A stretch of DNA of 54,594 bases from Segatella cerevisiae. Lineage in GTDB: Bacteria > Bacteroidota > Bacteroidia > Bacteroidales > Bacteroidaceae. The notes beneath the pieces are model-generated. The model was not told the DNA's origin. It did not search any database and was given only the letters and a program-made list of their open reading frames with translations. The stretch lies in contig NZ_JAMXLY010000019.1 in assembly GCF_024054555.1 (NCBI RefSeq), positions 1 through 54,594 on the forward strand, read 5' to 3'. This document shows positions 8,503 to 16,846 of the stretch, piece by piece; the stretch's first letter is position 1, and every line of letters starts with the position of its first letter. Both the position numbers and the translations under genes were made by a program.

Positions 8503-9144
8503 ATGGTAAGATATCTTTTAGCAGATAACCAAGAACTCACTCGAATAGGACTTGAAGCAATAATCGAAAAGGTTTCCCCGGGAAAAATTATCCGTGTAGA
8601 AGATAAGACCAGGTTGATAGAACTCCTTAAAGAGGATGGTCATGTGGTTATCCTTCTGGACTATACCCTGTTTGACTTTGAGGATGAGAATGGCCTGCTT
8701 ATCGTCAGCGAAAGATTTCCTGAGGCGGAATGGATATTGATCAGCGAAGATCTGACTGACGATTTCCTGCGGCGCGTCATCTATTCCAACCACCACTTCA
8801 GCGTCATTTTCAAGGATTCTCCCGTCAGCATCATTGGAGATGCGATCTTGGCTGCCACCCAAAAGGACAGATACATCTGCCAGAGGGCTATGGAGATCCT
8901 ACTGGAGCAACAGAAAAAGCAGGAGGTCACGACTATCCTCACTTCGACAGAAATAGAAGTCCTTAAAGCTATTGCACAGGGGAAGACAACTAAGGAAATT
9001 GCGGCCGAACGTTACTGCTCTATTCATACGATCAATACACACCGCAAGAATATCTTCCGAAAACTGGGTGTGAACACTGCCCATGAAGCAGTGAAATATG
9101 CTTTCAGGGCGGGACTGGTAGACACCAGCGAATTCTACATCTGA
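8503..9144 (+). CDS. NarL/LuxR-family response regulator
   Basis: A 213-residue protein. Residues 1-120 form a receiver domain with the phospho-acceptor Asp53 in ILLDY and a KDSP-like segment near residue 104. Residues about 143-205 form a LuxR-type helix-turn-helix (LTSTEIEVLKAIAQGKTTKEIA, then HTINTHRKNIFRKLGV). No histidine kinase is adjacent, so it is an orphan in this window. A large inverted repeat lies between the PstA-like gene and its promoter and could be its own operator. The target genes and signal are unknown. The upstream permease operon and downstream hcp are candidate targets only by position. Confidence 0.88.
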   Translation: MVRYLLADNQELTRIGLEAIIEKVSPGKIIRVEDKTRLIELLKEDGHVVILLDYTLFDFEDENGLLIVSERFPEAEWILISEDLTDDFLRRVIYSNHHFSVIFKDSPVSIIGDAILAATQKDRYICQRAMEILLEQQKKQEVTTILTSTEIEVLKAIAQGKTTKEIAAERYCSIHTINTHRKNIFRKLGVNTAHEAVKYAFRAGLVDTSEFYI

Positions 9145-9616
9145 TGCCCTGGGAGTGGAATGAGTATAGTGTAGATACTATCAAGAAAAACATTCTGTCA
9201 AGAACCACTTCCAAATACCTGTTTAACAGCTTATTTGGCGGTCCGGGAAACAGGGTCTTTTGCCATAGGGAAACAAGCATTCGTAGTTTCGAGAAAGTCA
9301 GCCGTCTCTTTCGAGAAACATAACGCTGACTTTCTCGAAACATAAACCGCCCTTTCCCTGATAGAGCAATTCCCCTCTCCCATCACTGATTGGCAGCCCC
9401 CTCTTCCAATGAAAATTACTGGCAGAATCAGCACTATAGAGTTTCCATCCTTATACAAGTATTTTTCTCCAAAAGGACTGACGTTGATGTATGAAAAACA
9501 CTATCTTTCAACTGATCTATTTTGAAAAGGAACGGCCCAAGGCAAGTTGCATTCAGCATCGCAAAAGACCCGATCCCGAGTGCTCAATCGTTTTTAACTT
9601 ATTTTATAGGACCTAC
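9145..9616. other. Gene-poor stretch between the response regulator and hcp
   Basis: No convincing gene was found on either strand. The stretch carries the TTTCGAGAAA repeat cluster at 9280-9341. A short plus-strand reading frame starting near 9491 has no recognisable features and looks like chance. Confidence 0.5.
9280..9341. repeat. TTTCGAGAAA palindromic repeat cluster, copy A
   Basis: Arms at 9286-9302 and 9325-9341 are a perfect 17-nt inverted repeat. The loop holds a third TTTCGAGAAA unit at 9309-9318. TTCGTAGTTTCGAGAA (9280-9295) and the minus-strand GTTTCTCGAAAGAGACG (9303-9319) both recur exactly in the intergenic cluster at 35318-35422. No coding function is seen. This appears to be a dispersed intergenic repeat family. 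Confidence 0.75.
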
Positions 9617-9661
9617 GGGCACAAATGTGGCCGGCAAACCATTGAAAGTAAGATAATTTTG
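9617..9661 (+). promoter_or_regulatory. hcp promoter with Crp/Fnr-like operator
   Basis: The -7 box TAATTTTG lies at 9654-9661, and no TTTG is present at the -33 spacing. GGGCACAAATGTGGCC at 9617-9632 is a near-palindrome (GGGCAC with GTGGCC, one mismatch). Its centre is 36.5 nt before the end of the -7 box, which puts it about -41.5 if transcription starts 5 nt after the box. The same site at the same distance precedes the cupin operon at 14054-14098. This fits a class II activator site. Confidence 0.6.
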
Positions 9662-9689
9662 CAGCGTAAATGATTTAGAACTCAAAATT

Positions 9690-11348
9690 ATGGAAAAGAA
9701 AATGTTTTGCTTTCAATGCCAGGAAACAGCTTTTGGCACAGGATGTACTTTTAGAGGGGTTTGCGGTAAACTTCCCCAGACTGCTCGCTATCAGGATCTG
9801 CTGATCTCTGTGGTAAGAGGCATCGGAACAGTTTATCATGAACTTCACGAAGCATCCGTGAAACCGTTGCCTGACATAGAGACCTTCCTCTATGACGCCA
9901 TCTTCTCAACGATCACGAATGCGAACTTCGATGACGACAGTATCCTGAGACGTGTAGATGCAGGAGTCCGAATCAAAGCCGAACTGATCGGTCTGGCTCA
10001 AAAGAACAATGTCGCTCTGCCTGATTTCCACGAAGTGACATGGAAGGGACAACGGTCAGACTATGAACAGGAAGCTGATAGGGAAACGGTGCTGCGCAAT
10101 ACAGATCCGGATATCCGCTCCCTGAAAGAACTTACAGTATTGGGACTTAAGGGGATGTCTGCCTACGGTGAGCACGCTGCCCGTCTGGGGTATCACAGTC
10201 AGGACATCGTCAATTTCATGACTTCGGCTCTGAAGATTGTCTCAGATCCGGAATCGACAAAAGACCAACTCCTCCATACGGTATTGGCTACCGGACAATA
10301 TGGCGTCAAAGTCATGGCCTTGCTGGACAAGGCGAACACGACTGCGTTCGGAAAACCTGAGATCACAAAGGTCAATATCGGAGTAGGCACGAATCCGGGG
10401 ATATTGATTTCCGGTCACGACCTCAAGGATATCAAAGACCTGTTGGAACAGACTCAGGGAACAGGTATCGATGTCTATACGCATAGCGAGATGCTGCCTG
10501 CCCACTACTACCCGGAGCTGAAGAAATACAAGAATCTTGTAGGCAACTACGGAAATGCATGGTGGAAGCAGCGCCAGGAATTCGAGCACTTCAATGGTCC
10601 AATCGTCTTTACGACCAATTGTATCGTACCGCCGACACCGAAGGCCAGTTACAAGGATCGGGTGTTTACCACCAATGCAGCAGGCTATCCCGGTTGGAAA
10701 CAAATCCCTGTAGATGCGAACGGCCATAAAGATTTCTCCGAAGTCATCGCTTTGGCTAAAACCTGTAAGGCTCCTGAAGAGATCGAACACGGTGAGATCA
10801 TAGGTGGCTTTGCACACGATCAGGTGCTGGCTCTCGCTGACAAGATCGTTGATGCAGTCAAGAGTGGTGCCATCAAGAAATTCATTGTCATGAGCGGTTG
10901 TGACGGAAGGATGAGGAGTCGCGAATACTACAAGAACTTCGCTGAAACTCTACCGAAAGATACCGTCATCCTTACCTCCGGTTGTGCCAAATACAGATAC
11001 AACAAATTGAACCTCGGTGCAATCAATGGTATTCCGCGTGTCCTTGACGCCGGACAGTGCAACGATTCCTATTCATGGGCTGTCATTGCGATGAAACTCC
11101 AGAAAATCTTCAAGGCTAAAGATATCAATGACCTCCCGATAGTCTTTAATATTGCTTGGTACGAACAGAAAGCTGTCATCGTCCTCCTGGCACTATTGAG
11201 TCTGGGGATCAAGCATATCCACATCGGCCCGACACTGCCTGCCTTCGTCTCACCGAATGTTCTGAAAGTGCTTCAGGATGAGTTTGACCTTGGAACCATC
11301 TCGACTGTAGAAGAAGACGTGAGGAAATTCCAGTTAGTGGAAAATTAA
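9690..11348 (+). CDS. hcp: Hydroxylamine reductase / hybrid-cluster protein, class I
   Basis: A 552-residue cytoplasmic Hcp. The N-terminal ligands are Cys7, Cys10, Cys19 and Cys25 (C-X2-C-X8-C-X5-C), as in the class I enzymes of anaerobes. The hybrid cluster cysteines are visible at Cys404 (SGCDGR), Cys432 (SGCAKY) and Cys457 (GQCND). Hcp proteins reduce nitric oxide and hydroxylamine and have protein S-nitrosylase activity in E. coli; they serve in nitrosative stress. No hcr reductase gene is adjacent, as is usual for class I. A Crp/Fnr-type site at the promoter and a Crp/Fnr gene 4.5 kb away suggest its regulation. A strong terminator follows. Confidence 0.95.
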   Translation: MEKKMFCFQCQETAFGTGCTFRGVCGKLPQTARYQDLLISVVRGIGTVYHELHEASVKPLPDIETFLYDAIFSTITNANFDDDSILRRVDAGVRIKAELIGLAQKNNVALPDFHEVTWKGQRSDYEQEADRETVLRNTDPDIRSLKELTVLGLKGMSAYGEHAARLGYHSQDIVNFMTSALKIVSDPESTKDQLLHTVLATGQYGVKVMALLDKANTTAFGKPEITKVNIGVGTNPGILISGHDLKDIKDLLEQTQGTGIDVYTHSEMLPAHYYPELKKYKNLVGNYGNAWWKQRQEFEHFNGPIVFTTNCIVPPTPKASYKDRVFTTNAAGYPGWKQIPVDANGHKDFSEVIALAKTCKAPEEIEHGEIIGGFAHDQVLALADKIVDAVKSGAIKKFIVMSGCDGRMRSREYYKNFAETLPKDTVILTSGCAKYRYNKLNLGAINGIPRVLDAGQCNDSYSWAVIAMKLQKIFKAKDINDLPIVFNIAWYEQKAVIVLLALLSLGIKHIHIGPTLPAFVSPNVLKVLQDEFDLGTISTVEEDVRKFQLVEN

Positions 11349-11372
11349 AAGGTCTGTCTATGACCTTCTGCG

Positions 11373-11435
11373 TAAACGGCAGGAAAGCAACGTTCTCATT
11401 CGGAGAACGGTCTTTTCCTGCCGTTTATGTTTTTT
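11373..11435 (+). terminator. Rho-independent terminator of hcp
   Basis: TAAACGGCAGGAAA (11373-11386) pairs perfectly with TTTCCTGCCGTTTA (11414-11427), with an inner AACGTTCTC/GAGAACG stem, and a T-rich run follows at 11430-11435. Confidence 0.9.
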
Positions 11436-11514
11436 GAAAGGCCCTCGACTGTACCTATTGACCTCCAATGATGTCAAACCTATCCATATTGGAGCGGGGC
11501 ATCGTTTTTTTTCT

Positions 11515-11522
11515 TATTTTTG
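11515..11522 (+). promoter_or_regulatory. -7 box of the YiiX-like gene
   Basis: TATTTTTG fits TAnnTTTG, 19 nt before the ATG at 11542. It supports choosing that ATG over an upstream in-frame TTG that overlaps the hcp terminator. Confidence 0.5.
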
Positions 11523-11541
11523 CAGAAAACAAATAAAAGAG

Positions 11542-12189
11542 ATGAACAAGTTCTGCAACCCTGTCACGCACATTTTCTTTTTCCTTTTTCTTCTTGCCTT
11601 CGACTTAGCGGCAAAGGCACAACCGACGTTCAACCCCGATTCTCTTCGAGAAAGTGATCTCCTTTTTGCTTATGTGCCCAAGGGCAACGCCATCACAAAA
11701 GTAACGCAGGGCATCTATGGGACTACCATTGACCATGTCGGCATTGTCATCAGGAAAGACAAGAGATGGCAGATCCTCGAAGCCATACATCGAGGTGTGG
11801 TCATCACTCCACTGGATTCATTCATCAACAGGAATACAACGGCAAATTGCCCGCCTTCCATCATCCAAGGACGTGTCACAGGTGACGTGGATATACCATC
11901 TTCCATACGGAACGCCATGCACGATATTGGAAGGCCTTATGATTTCTATTTCATGCCCGATGATCGGGAAATCTACTGTAGTGAACTTGTCCAGAAAAAT
12001 TATGTAGACCACTCCGGCCATCTGATATTTCAGCCTATACCCATGTCTTTCCATGACCGCAAAGGACATATCCTACACTACTGGAAGAAGTATTATCAAA
12101 AAGCAGGATTATCTGTTCCTGAAGGTAAACCGGGAAGCAACCCGGGAGAGTTGTCGAGAAGCAGCAGAATCAGAATAATAAAATCATAA
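11542..12189 (+). CDS. YiiX/YebB-like permuted papain-fold (NlpC/P60-related) protein, exported
   Basis: A 215-residue protein starting with a Sec signal peptide (hydrophobic 11-24, likely cleavage after AKA at about residue 26). The family is the circularly permuted NlpC/P60-like amidase group (YiiX, YaeF). The expected catalytic pair is His65 in DHVGIVI and Cys146 in YCSELV, in the order His before Cys that marks the permutation. Members are thought to hydrolyse amide or thioester bonds in cell-wall or lipid substrates, but their substrates are mostly unknown. It stands alone between the hcp terminator and a gene-poor region. Confidence 0.8.
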   Translation: MNKFCNPVTHIFFFLFLLAFDLAAKAQPTFNPDSLRESDLLFAYVPKGNAITKVTQGIYGTTIDHVGIVIRKDKRWQILEAIHRGVVITPLDSFINRNTTANCPPSIIQGRVTGDVDIPSSIRNAMHDIGRPYDFYFMPDDREIYCSELVQKNYVDHSGHLIFQPIPMSFHDRKGHILHYWKKYYQKAGLSVPEGKPGSNPGELSRSSRIRIIKS

Positions 12190-12600
12190 GTCTGACTCAA
12201 TCAGGCATCAATTCCACGAAATAAAATTGATCCAAGTACAACGGCAGACTTACACCTATAGCCTGCCCTTTTCCTAAAGATGATACGCTAACGGTATTTC
12301 CTCTCATTACTGTAGGAGATGATTTTACACTCAACAATATGGGAGGAACCATCTGAATAGATCACTTAAACTTGTTCTTTGACAACTGGCATTTATTTTC
12401 CCTTAGCCGAAATCAGTTTCAGAAGTTCAAGTCTCAGTCCCCCTCGCGTGATTTCCTCTTATATTCCCATTGTACATAGGGTCAGAACATTAAAAACTAT
12501 ATTCTACAAAAGCCCTATACCTTCATTTTCATCATTCCGGAGCCACAAAGATTTGAGTCTGGAAAACTCTCTCATCATTTATATTTTTTAAGAATTAGAA
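12190..12600. other. Gene-poor stretch upstream of the superoxide reductase gene
   Basis: Apart from a doubtful 51-codon minus-strand frame (12197-12352), nothing coding is convincing. A plus-strand frame at 12379-12591 is serine/isoleucine-rich with no recognisable domain and is probably chance. Confidence 0.4.
12197..12352 (-). CDS. Doubtful small ORF or gene remnant
   Basis: An ATG-started frame of 51 codons on the minus strand, with a protein-like composition (ends FVELMPD). There is no upstream promoter box or Shine-Dalgarno sequence that I can point to. It may be a true small protein, a remnant of a larger gene, or chance. Confidence 0.2.
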   Translation of the reverse strand: MVPPILLSVKSSPTVMRGNTVSVSSLGKGQAIGVSLPLYLDQFYFVELMPD

Positions 12601-12632
12601 TTTGCAATATTCGATAAGATTAATTAACTTTG
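12601..12632 (+). promoter_or_regulatory. Promoter of the superoxide reductase gene
   Basis: TTTG at 12601-12604 and TAACTTTG at 12625-12632, separated by 20 nt, form a textbook Bacteroidota promoter. The predicted leader is about 20 nt. Confidence 0.8.
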
Positions 12633-12656
12633 TAGTGTTCATTAAACGAAAACATT

Positions 12657-13034
12657 ATGACAAAAGCAAAACAAGTTTATAGATGTGCCGTATGCGGCAA
12701 CATCGTAGAAGTAGTTAACCCATCGGGTGGTACACTGACATGTTGTGGTCAACCCATGGAATTGTTGAAAGAAAATTCTACCGATGCAGCTTTGGAAAAG
12801 CATGTACCTGTAATCGAGAAGATCGACGGTGGGTATCGTGTTAAGGTCGGAGCAGTAGAGCATCCTATGACAGAAGCCCACTATATCCAGTGGATAGAGT
12901 TGATAACAGATAATAAAGTGTTGAGACAATATCTGACTCCTAAAGACAAGCCTGAGGCAGAATTCAAGACTGACGCTGATGAAGTTTATGCACGTGCTTA
13001 TTGCAACCTGCACGGACTTTGGAAGTCTAAATAA
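12657..13034 (+). CDS. dfx: Desulfoferrodoxin (superoxide reductase, 2Fe type)
   Basis: A 125-residue protein that reduces superoxide to peroxide without making oxygen, an anaerobe defence. The N-terminal desulforedoxin-like centre has Cys10, Cys13, Cys29 and Cys30. The catalytic iron site has His49, His69, His75, Cys116 and His119, and Glu47/Lys48 lie in the EKH motif. All these positions match the classical Desulfovibrio numbering, so the protein looks fully functional. It is monocistronic with its own promoter and terminator. Confidence 0.96.
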   Translation: MTKAKQVYRCAVCGNIVEVVNPSGGTLTCCGQPMELLKENSTDAALEKHVPVIEKIDGGYRVKVGAVEHPMTEAHYIQWIELITDNKVLRQYLTPKDKPEAEFKTDADEVYARAYCNLHGLWKSK

Positions 13035-13060
13035 ACTTTAAAAGAGCATATCTTTTAAGA

Positions 13061-13098
13061 AGGAAATAACTGAACAATATCGGTTATTTCCTTTTTTT
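13061..13098 (+). terminator. Terminator of the superoxide reductase gene
   Basis: GGAAATAAC (13062-13070) pairs with GTTATTTCC (13083-13091) and is followed by a run of seven T. Confidence 0.85.
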
Positions 13099-13259
13099 AT
13101 TTTCCATACCTATGTTTCCCCAATAAGTGGAGATCGTAACGTCATCAATTACTTCATCATAATGAACTTCCCTTATATTCATACGGTGGGTGCCCGAGAA
13201 GGAACCCTAAAGGCTGTTTAAAGCTCCGTAGGGTGTTCTCTTTGAAGACTATGACTGAG

Positions 13260-13631
13260 TTACCCCAGTTGTTCTTGAAGCCAATGTTGAAGAACTATGG
13301 CATGATTGTGGTTTTCGTCCCTTGCGCCATAAAGCAACGTCACCGGAGACTTTTCCAAAAGTGACTTGCACTTGACAGCAAAGGCATGGGCCTCATCATT
13401 CTGATCGAGTTCGTTCCGGTAGTCTTCAGTGAATTTCGGAAATCGATCGGGCAGATGTCCGAACCATTGCCTCAAACTTGCAGTCGGAGCGATGCCTTTA
13501 TTCCATTCGTCCAAGCAGGCTTTCTCTTTTGAAAGTCCTCTGGGCCAAAGCCGATCTACCAGAACCCGATATCCATCTCCAAGTGTCATGGGGGAATAGA
13601 TCCGCTTGATTAAAATTGGATGATTTAACAT
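13260..13631 (-). CDS. DUF488 (YeaO-like) family protein
   Basis: A 123-residue protein with the family signature RVLVDRLWPRGLSKE (about 22-36), followed by WNKGIAPTASLRQWF and a C-terminal VTLLYGARDENHNHA segment. The biochemical role of DUF488 is not established. Its start overlaps the stop of the cupin gene by 7 nt (ATGTTAA), so the two are translationally coupled and belong to one transcript under the operator-bearing promoter at 14054-14098. Confidence 0.85.
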   Translation of the reverse strand: MLNHPILIKRIYSPMTLGDGYRVLVDRLWPRGLSKEKACLDEWNKGIAPTASLRQWFGHLPDRFPKFTEDYRNELDQNDEAHAFAVKCKSLLEKSPVTLLYGARDENHNHAIVLQHWLQEQLG

Positions 13632-13969
13632 GATGCGTCTGCCTCCTTCTTATTGCTGATCATTGTCAACTGCATTTTAAAGCGTTCTGGAGCATTGACG
13701 GCATGCAAAGCTCCCGCAGGAATAATGAAACTCTCCCCCTTCTTCAGGACATTTGTCTTGCCATTTACAGTCAGTTCCATCTTCCCGTCTATGACATAAA
13801 TCAAAGCGTCATAAGGTGCCTGATGAGGACTTAAACCTTGGCCTTCATCAAAGGAGAACAAGGTCACTGAGCCAAAGTCAGTATGGACCAGTTCTTTACT
13901 CACTACTCCACCATCGGCATATACGATGCAATTCTCAAGATTGAATACTTTTGCTTTTTCAAATTTCAT
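13625..13969 (-). CDS. Single-domain cupin protein
   Basis: A 114-residue cupin barrel: SPHQAPYDALIYVIDGKMEL corresponds to motif 1 and GESFIIPAGALHAVNA to motif 2, with histidines in both. I use the ATG at 13969, because the frame upstream to 14056 would begin before the predicted transcription start at about 14049. Cupins of this size bind small ligands or metals; the substrate is unknown. It is transcribed divergently from a Crp/Fnr regulator and shares a Crp/Fnr-type operator with hcp, so a link to redox or nitrosative stress is inferred. Confidence 0.85.
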   Translation of the reverse strand: MKFEKAKVFNLENCIVYADGGVVSKELVHTDFGSVTLFSFDEGQGLSPHQAPYDALIYVIDGKMELTVNGKTNVLKKGESFIIPAGALHAVNAPERFKMQLTMISNKKEADASC

Positions 13970-14053
13970 ACTCGTGTTTCTCCTATTTCTGAAGTACCAG
14001 GCTTCTCCTCCAGAGTTTAAATGATTAAGAGTGCCTTCTCTCTTCGTATACTG

Positions 14054-14098
14054 CAAAGATAAAGACCAAATGGTTATCCAGAGGGCACAAAAGTGCCC
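14054..14098 (-). promoter_or_regulatory. Cupin-operon promoter with Crp/Fnr-like operator
   Basis: On the minus strand the -7 box TATCTTTG occupies 14061-14054. GGGCACAAAAGTGCCC at 14083-14098 has perfect 6-nt arms. Its centre is 36.5 nt upstream of the end of the -7 box, exactly as at hcp. No -33 TTTG is found at the right spacing, which fits an activator-dependent promoter. Confidence 0.65.
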
Positions 14099-14177
14099 AT
14101 TTGGAGTTAAGTTATCTTAAAATTTCAGGAGACCTTTTTTCCTTACACCTGAATAAAATATTTTATTTCTTTTTTCC

Positions 14178-14185
14178 TATCTTTG
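14178..14185 (+). promoter_or_regulatory. -7 box of the Crp/Fnr regulator gene (predicted leaderless)
   Basis: TATCTTTG ends 4 nt before the ATG at 14190, so transcription is expected to start on or next to the A of the start codon. Confidence 0.55.
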
Positions 14186-14189
14186 CAGT

Positions 14190-14858
14190 ATGGAAGAAAA
14201 AGCTAAGACCGCACTCCTGTCATGCCCGCTGTTCGACAAGATAGAAGGAGAAGAACTAGAAGCCATAATGGAGGATATCCCTTACAAGACCATCGAATTT
14301 TCGAAGGGTGATATCATCACTGTAGCCGGTATGCCTTGCCGTTATGCGGATATTGTCATCAGAGGTTCTCTCATTTGCAGCATGGCTGCATTGAGTGGGA
14401 AACAGATCGAAGTCAGCCGTCTGTCTTCCGGGGATATCATTGCGCCCGCTTATCTCTTTTCAGACAACCATGCGATACCGGTGAGCGTCAAGGCTGACAG
14501 CAAGACCGAACTTCTCCGGATTTCAAAAGAGAGTCTCAAGATCATATCTGAAAGGCATTCGCAGATCGGATTGAATTTCATTCGGCTGCTCTCGAATATC
14601 AATGTCTTCCTGACGGGGAAGATCAGGGTGTTGAGTCTTTATACAGTACGTGAAAAAGTGGCTTATCTCCTTCGTAAAATTGCCAAGGAGCAAGGTAGTC
14701 ATCTCATCCATCTGGACCGAAGCCGACAAGAGATTGCCCAGAGTTTTGGTATTCAAAAGTTCTCATTGCTCCGTGTCCTTTCTAATTTCGAGCAGGAAGG
14801 TGCCATAAAAATTGATGGAAAAGATATCCAGATCCTTGACCTGAGACTTATCAAATAA
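14190..14858 (+). CDS. Crp/Fnr-family transcriptional regulator
   Basis: A 222-residue protein with an N-terminal cyclic-nucleotide-binding-like barrel (about 10-125), a long dimer helix, and a C-terminal winged helix (recognition region SRQEIAQSFGIQKFSLLRVL, about 175-194). It lacks the N-terminal cysteine cluster of Fnr, so it is not an oxygen-sensing Fnr of the E. coli type. It is divergent from the cupin-DUF488 operon, and a perfect palindrome lies between them. The same site upstream of hcp makes an HcpR-like role plausible. Ligand unknown. Confidence 0.9.
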   Translation: MEEKAKTALLSCPLFDKIEGEELEAIMEDIPYKTIEFSKGDIITVAGMPCRYADIVIRGSLICSMAALSGKQIEVSRLSSGDIIAPAYLFSDNHAIPVSVKADSKTELLRISKESLKIISERHSQIGLNFIRLLSNINVFLTGKIRVLSLYTVREKVAYLLRKIAKEQGSHLIHLDRSRQEIAQSFGIQKFSLLRVLSNFEQEGAIKIDGKDIQILDLRLIK

Positions 14859-15080
14859 CCGTTTGGACCTTTTATAATCTAAGGTTGTCCGAGAACACAA
14901 AGTGGCAGTTTGCCCTCGGATAAAACGCTTGAGGAAGTTTTGGCAATATCTCCTGTGCCTGAAGATATTTCAACAGGAAAGTATTTCCATGGGCCTCAAA
15001 CTGATGACCGATAGTCGGATATTTTGAATCTGCTCTTACTAAAATTCGACTCGAAAAGGCAATTTCTTGAAAATTATAAT

Positions 15081-15088
15081 TACCTTTG
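15081..15088 (+). promoter_or_regulatory. -7 box of the FMN reductase gene
   Basis: TACCTTTG fits TAnnTTTG and lies 25 nt before the ATG at 15114. No clear -33 element. Confidence 0.5.
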
Positions 15089-15113
15089 ACTACTGAATAC
15101 AATAGACATATAT

Positions 15114-15662
15114 ATGAAAACCATTTTATTTATCATCGGCTCAACGAGAGCCAAATCTTTCAACCTGCAAACTGCAAAATATGTAGAAAGTAAGTTGGCA
15201 GGTAAAGCCAGTATAAAATATCTCGATTTCACCGACCTCCCATTCGTCAATCAGGATCAAGAGAATCCTGTTCTTGAAGTTGTTGCAAGGATAAGGAAAG
15301 AAGTGATGGAGGCTGACGGACTATGGATATTCTCACCTGAATATAACTTCAGCTATCCCGGGTATCTCAAGAATTTGCTTGACTGGCTATCTCGCCCCAA
15401 AGATCCTAACATATTCAATGGTCCTACTGCCATAGCTGGCAAGAAAGTCACTGTCTCCGGTGCTGGTGGAGCATTCGCCACAAAAGGAATGAAAGACAAA
15501 CTCACAGAACTTCTTGAATTCATCAAGGCTGACGTGATGAAGGCACCAATGACTGGAATCCATGTCAATCAGGATGCCTGGACTACGGATGTCCTTGTCT
15601 TATCCAATGAAGACAAGAAACACTTGCAAGATCAGGCAGAAGCCTTTCTGAAATTCATCTGA
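15114..15662 (+). CDS. NADPH-dependent FMN reductase-family flavoprotein
   Basis: A 182-residue flavodoxin-like protein. GSTRAKSFN (residues 9-17) is the FMN phosphate loop, and SPEYNFSYPGYLKNLLDWLSR (about 75-95) is the conserved segment of NAD(P)H:FMN/quinone/azo reductases such as ChrR and YieF. It probably reduces flavins, quinones or other acceptors in the cytoplasm. It has its own promoter and a terminator, so it is monocistronic. The true substrate cannot be read from the sequence. Confidence 0.88.
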   Translation: MKTILFIIGSTRAKSFNLQTAKYVESKLAGKASIKYLDFTDLPFVNQDQENPVLEVVARIRKEVMEADGLWIFSPEYNFSYPGYLKNLLDWLSRPKDPNIFNGPTAIAGKKVTVSGAGGAFATKGMKDKLTELLEFIKADVMKAPMTGIHVNQDAWTTDVLVLSNEDKKHLQDQAEAFLKFI

Positions 15663-15716
15663 ATAGCAAGGGCAAAATTTCGTTTTCGGTTCGATGAAAC
15701 CATTTGTTTTAGTAGT

Positions 15717-15757
15717 AATATGCTGAATTCTAACTTAAGAGTTCAGCATATTTTTTA
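15717..15757 (+). terminator. Terminator of the FMN reductase gene
   Basis: AATATGCTGAA (15717-15727) pairs with TTCAGCATATT (15742-15752), and the T-run continues to 15756. It overlaps the last codons of the convergent epimerase gene. Confidence 0.8.
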
Positions 15758-16746
15758 TACCATTCATACAATTTCTGAATCCCCTCATGAAGGGAGGTCT
15801 CAGGTTTGTAACCAAAATCGTTCTGCAAACGAGTCGTATCTGCATAGGTACGGGTGACATCTCCTGGTTGCATGCCCAACATCTTCATCTGAGCCTGCTT
15901 TCCTGTTACCTCCTCTATGGTATGGATAAAATCGAGTAATCTGACAGGTTGGGAATTTCCGATATTATAGATTCTATAAGGTACTGTTTCCTTTATGTCT
16001 GCGTGCAGGACACGGCGGATTCCCTCCACAATATCATCAACATAAGTAAAGTCCCGCAGCATATCGCCATGATTAAAGACTGGGATTTCCTGACCTGAAG
16101 AGATGGCTCTCATGAATTTTATCGGGGCCATGTCCGGACGTCCCCAAGGACCATAGACTGTAAAGAAGCGCAGCCCTGTCGTTTGAATATGATAGAGTTT
16201 GCTATAGGCATATGCCATGACTTCATCGCTCTTCTTTGTAGCTGCGTAAAGGCTCACCGGTGAGTCGGTGCGATCGGTCTCTGAGAAGGGCACATGGGCA
16301 TCCATACCATAGATACTGCTCGAACTGGCATAGACTAAATGCGGAAGGCCGTGATGTCTGCAAGCCTCCAGCAAATTCAAGAAACCTACAATGTTGGACT
16401 GGATGTAAGAATACGGATTCTCTATGGAATAGCGCACTCCGGGCTGCCCTGCCAGATTACAGACATGGGTAAAATGCTCTTCTTCGAAAAGTTGATTCAG
16501 ACGCTCTTTGTCTGTCAGATCTAAACGGACAAAACGATAATTTGCCATCGTCCGACTTTGAACAGTTTTTCCAGGCACTATCTCCTCCCGCTTGATCCCG
16601 GTATCCTCTAAGCGGGCATATTTCAAATTCGGATCATAGTAATCGTTGATTTCATCAAGTCCTATAATTTCCGCTCCTTCTGCAGCAAGCGCCTTCACTA
16701 ACTGATGGCCGATGAAACCGGCAGTTCCGGTAATTAGTATCTTCAT
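15730..16746 (-). CDS. NAD-dependent epimerase, UDP-glucuronate 4-epimerase-like
   Basis: A 338-residue short-chain dehydrogenase/epimerase. The NAD motif TGTAGFIG is at residues 6-13, the serine run SSSS at 141-144, and Tyr167/Lys171 form the catalytic YxxxK. DEINDYYDPNLKYARL and VYGPWGRPDMA are typical of the UDP-glucuronate 4-epimerase group, which makes UDP-galacturonate. It is the last gene of the minus-strand set with GT39, GT2 and LABN proteins, 100 nt after the LABN gene. A sugar for envelope lipid or polysaccharide glycosylation is the likely product; exact substrate specificity is inference. Confidence 0.87.
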   Translation of the reverse strand: MKILITGTAGFIGHQLVKALAAEGAEIIGLDEINDYYDPNLKYARLEDTGIKREEIVPGKTVQSRTMANYRFVRLDLTDKERLNQLFEEEHFTHVCNLAGQPGVRYSIENPYSYIQSNIVGFLNLLEACRHHGLPHLVYASSSSIYGMDAHVPFSETDRTDSPVSLYAATKKSDEVMAYAYSKLYHIQTTGLRFFTVYGPWGRPDMAPIKFMRAISSGQEIPVFNHGDMLRDFTYVDDIVEGIRRVLHADIKETVPYRIYNIGNSQPVRLLDFIHTIEEVTGKQAQMKMLGMQPGDVTRTYADTTRLQNDFGYKPETSLHEGIQKLYEWYKKYAELLS

Positions 16747-16846
16747 TTTCCTACCTGTTTTATATCTATTGCCTTCGCAATGTATTTATATTTCCAACCT
16801 CCCAAATCTTACATTCTGTCTTGACTCAGTCGTCAGGAGCACAACT

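Noticed and set aside
12379..12591. 70-codon plus-strand frame in the gap before the superoxide reductase gene
   Set aside because: Serine/isoleucine-rich, without motif, and it ends on the superoxide reductase promoter.
13084..13182. 32-codon minus-strand frame with protein-like composition between the superoxide reductase and DUF488 genes
   Set aside because: Its end runs through the superoxide reductase terminator hairpin and no promoter or Shine-Dalgarno sequence was seen.
14872..15102. 76-codon minus-strand frame before the FMN reductase gene
   Set aside because: It covers the promoter of the FMN reductase gene and matches nothing recognisable; a gene remnant cannot be excluded.
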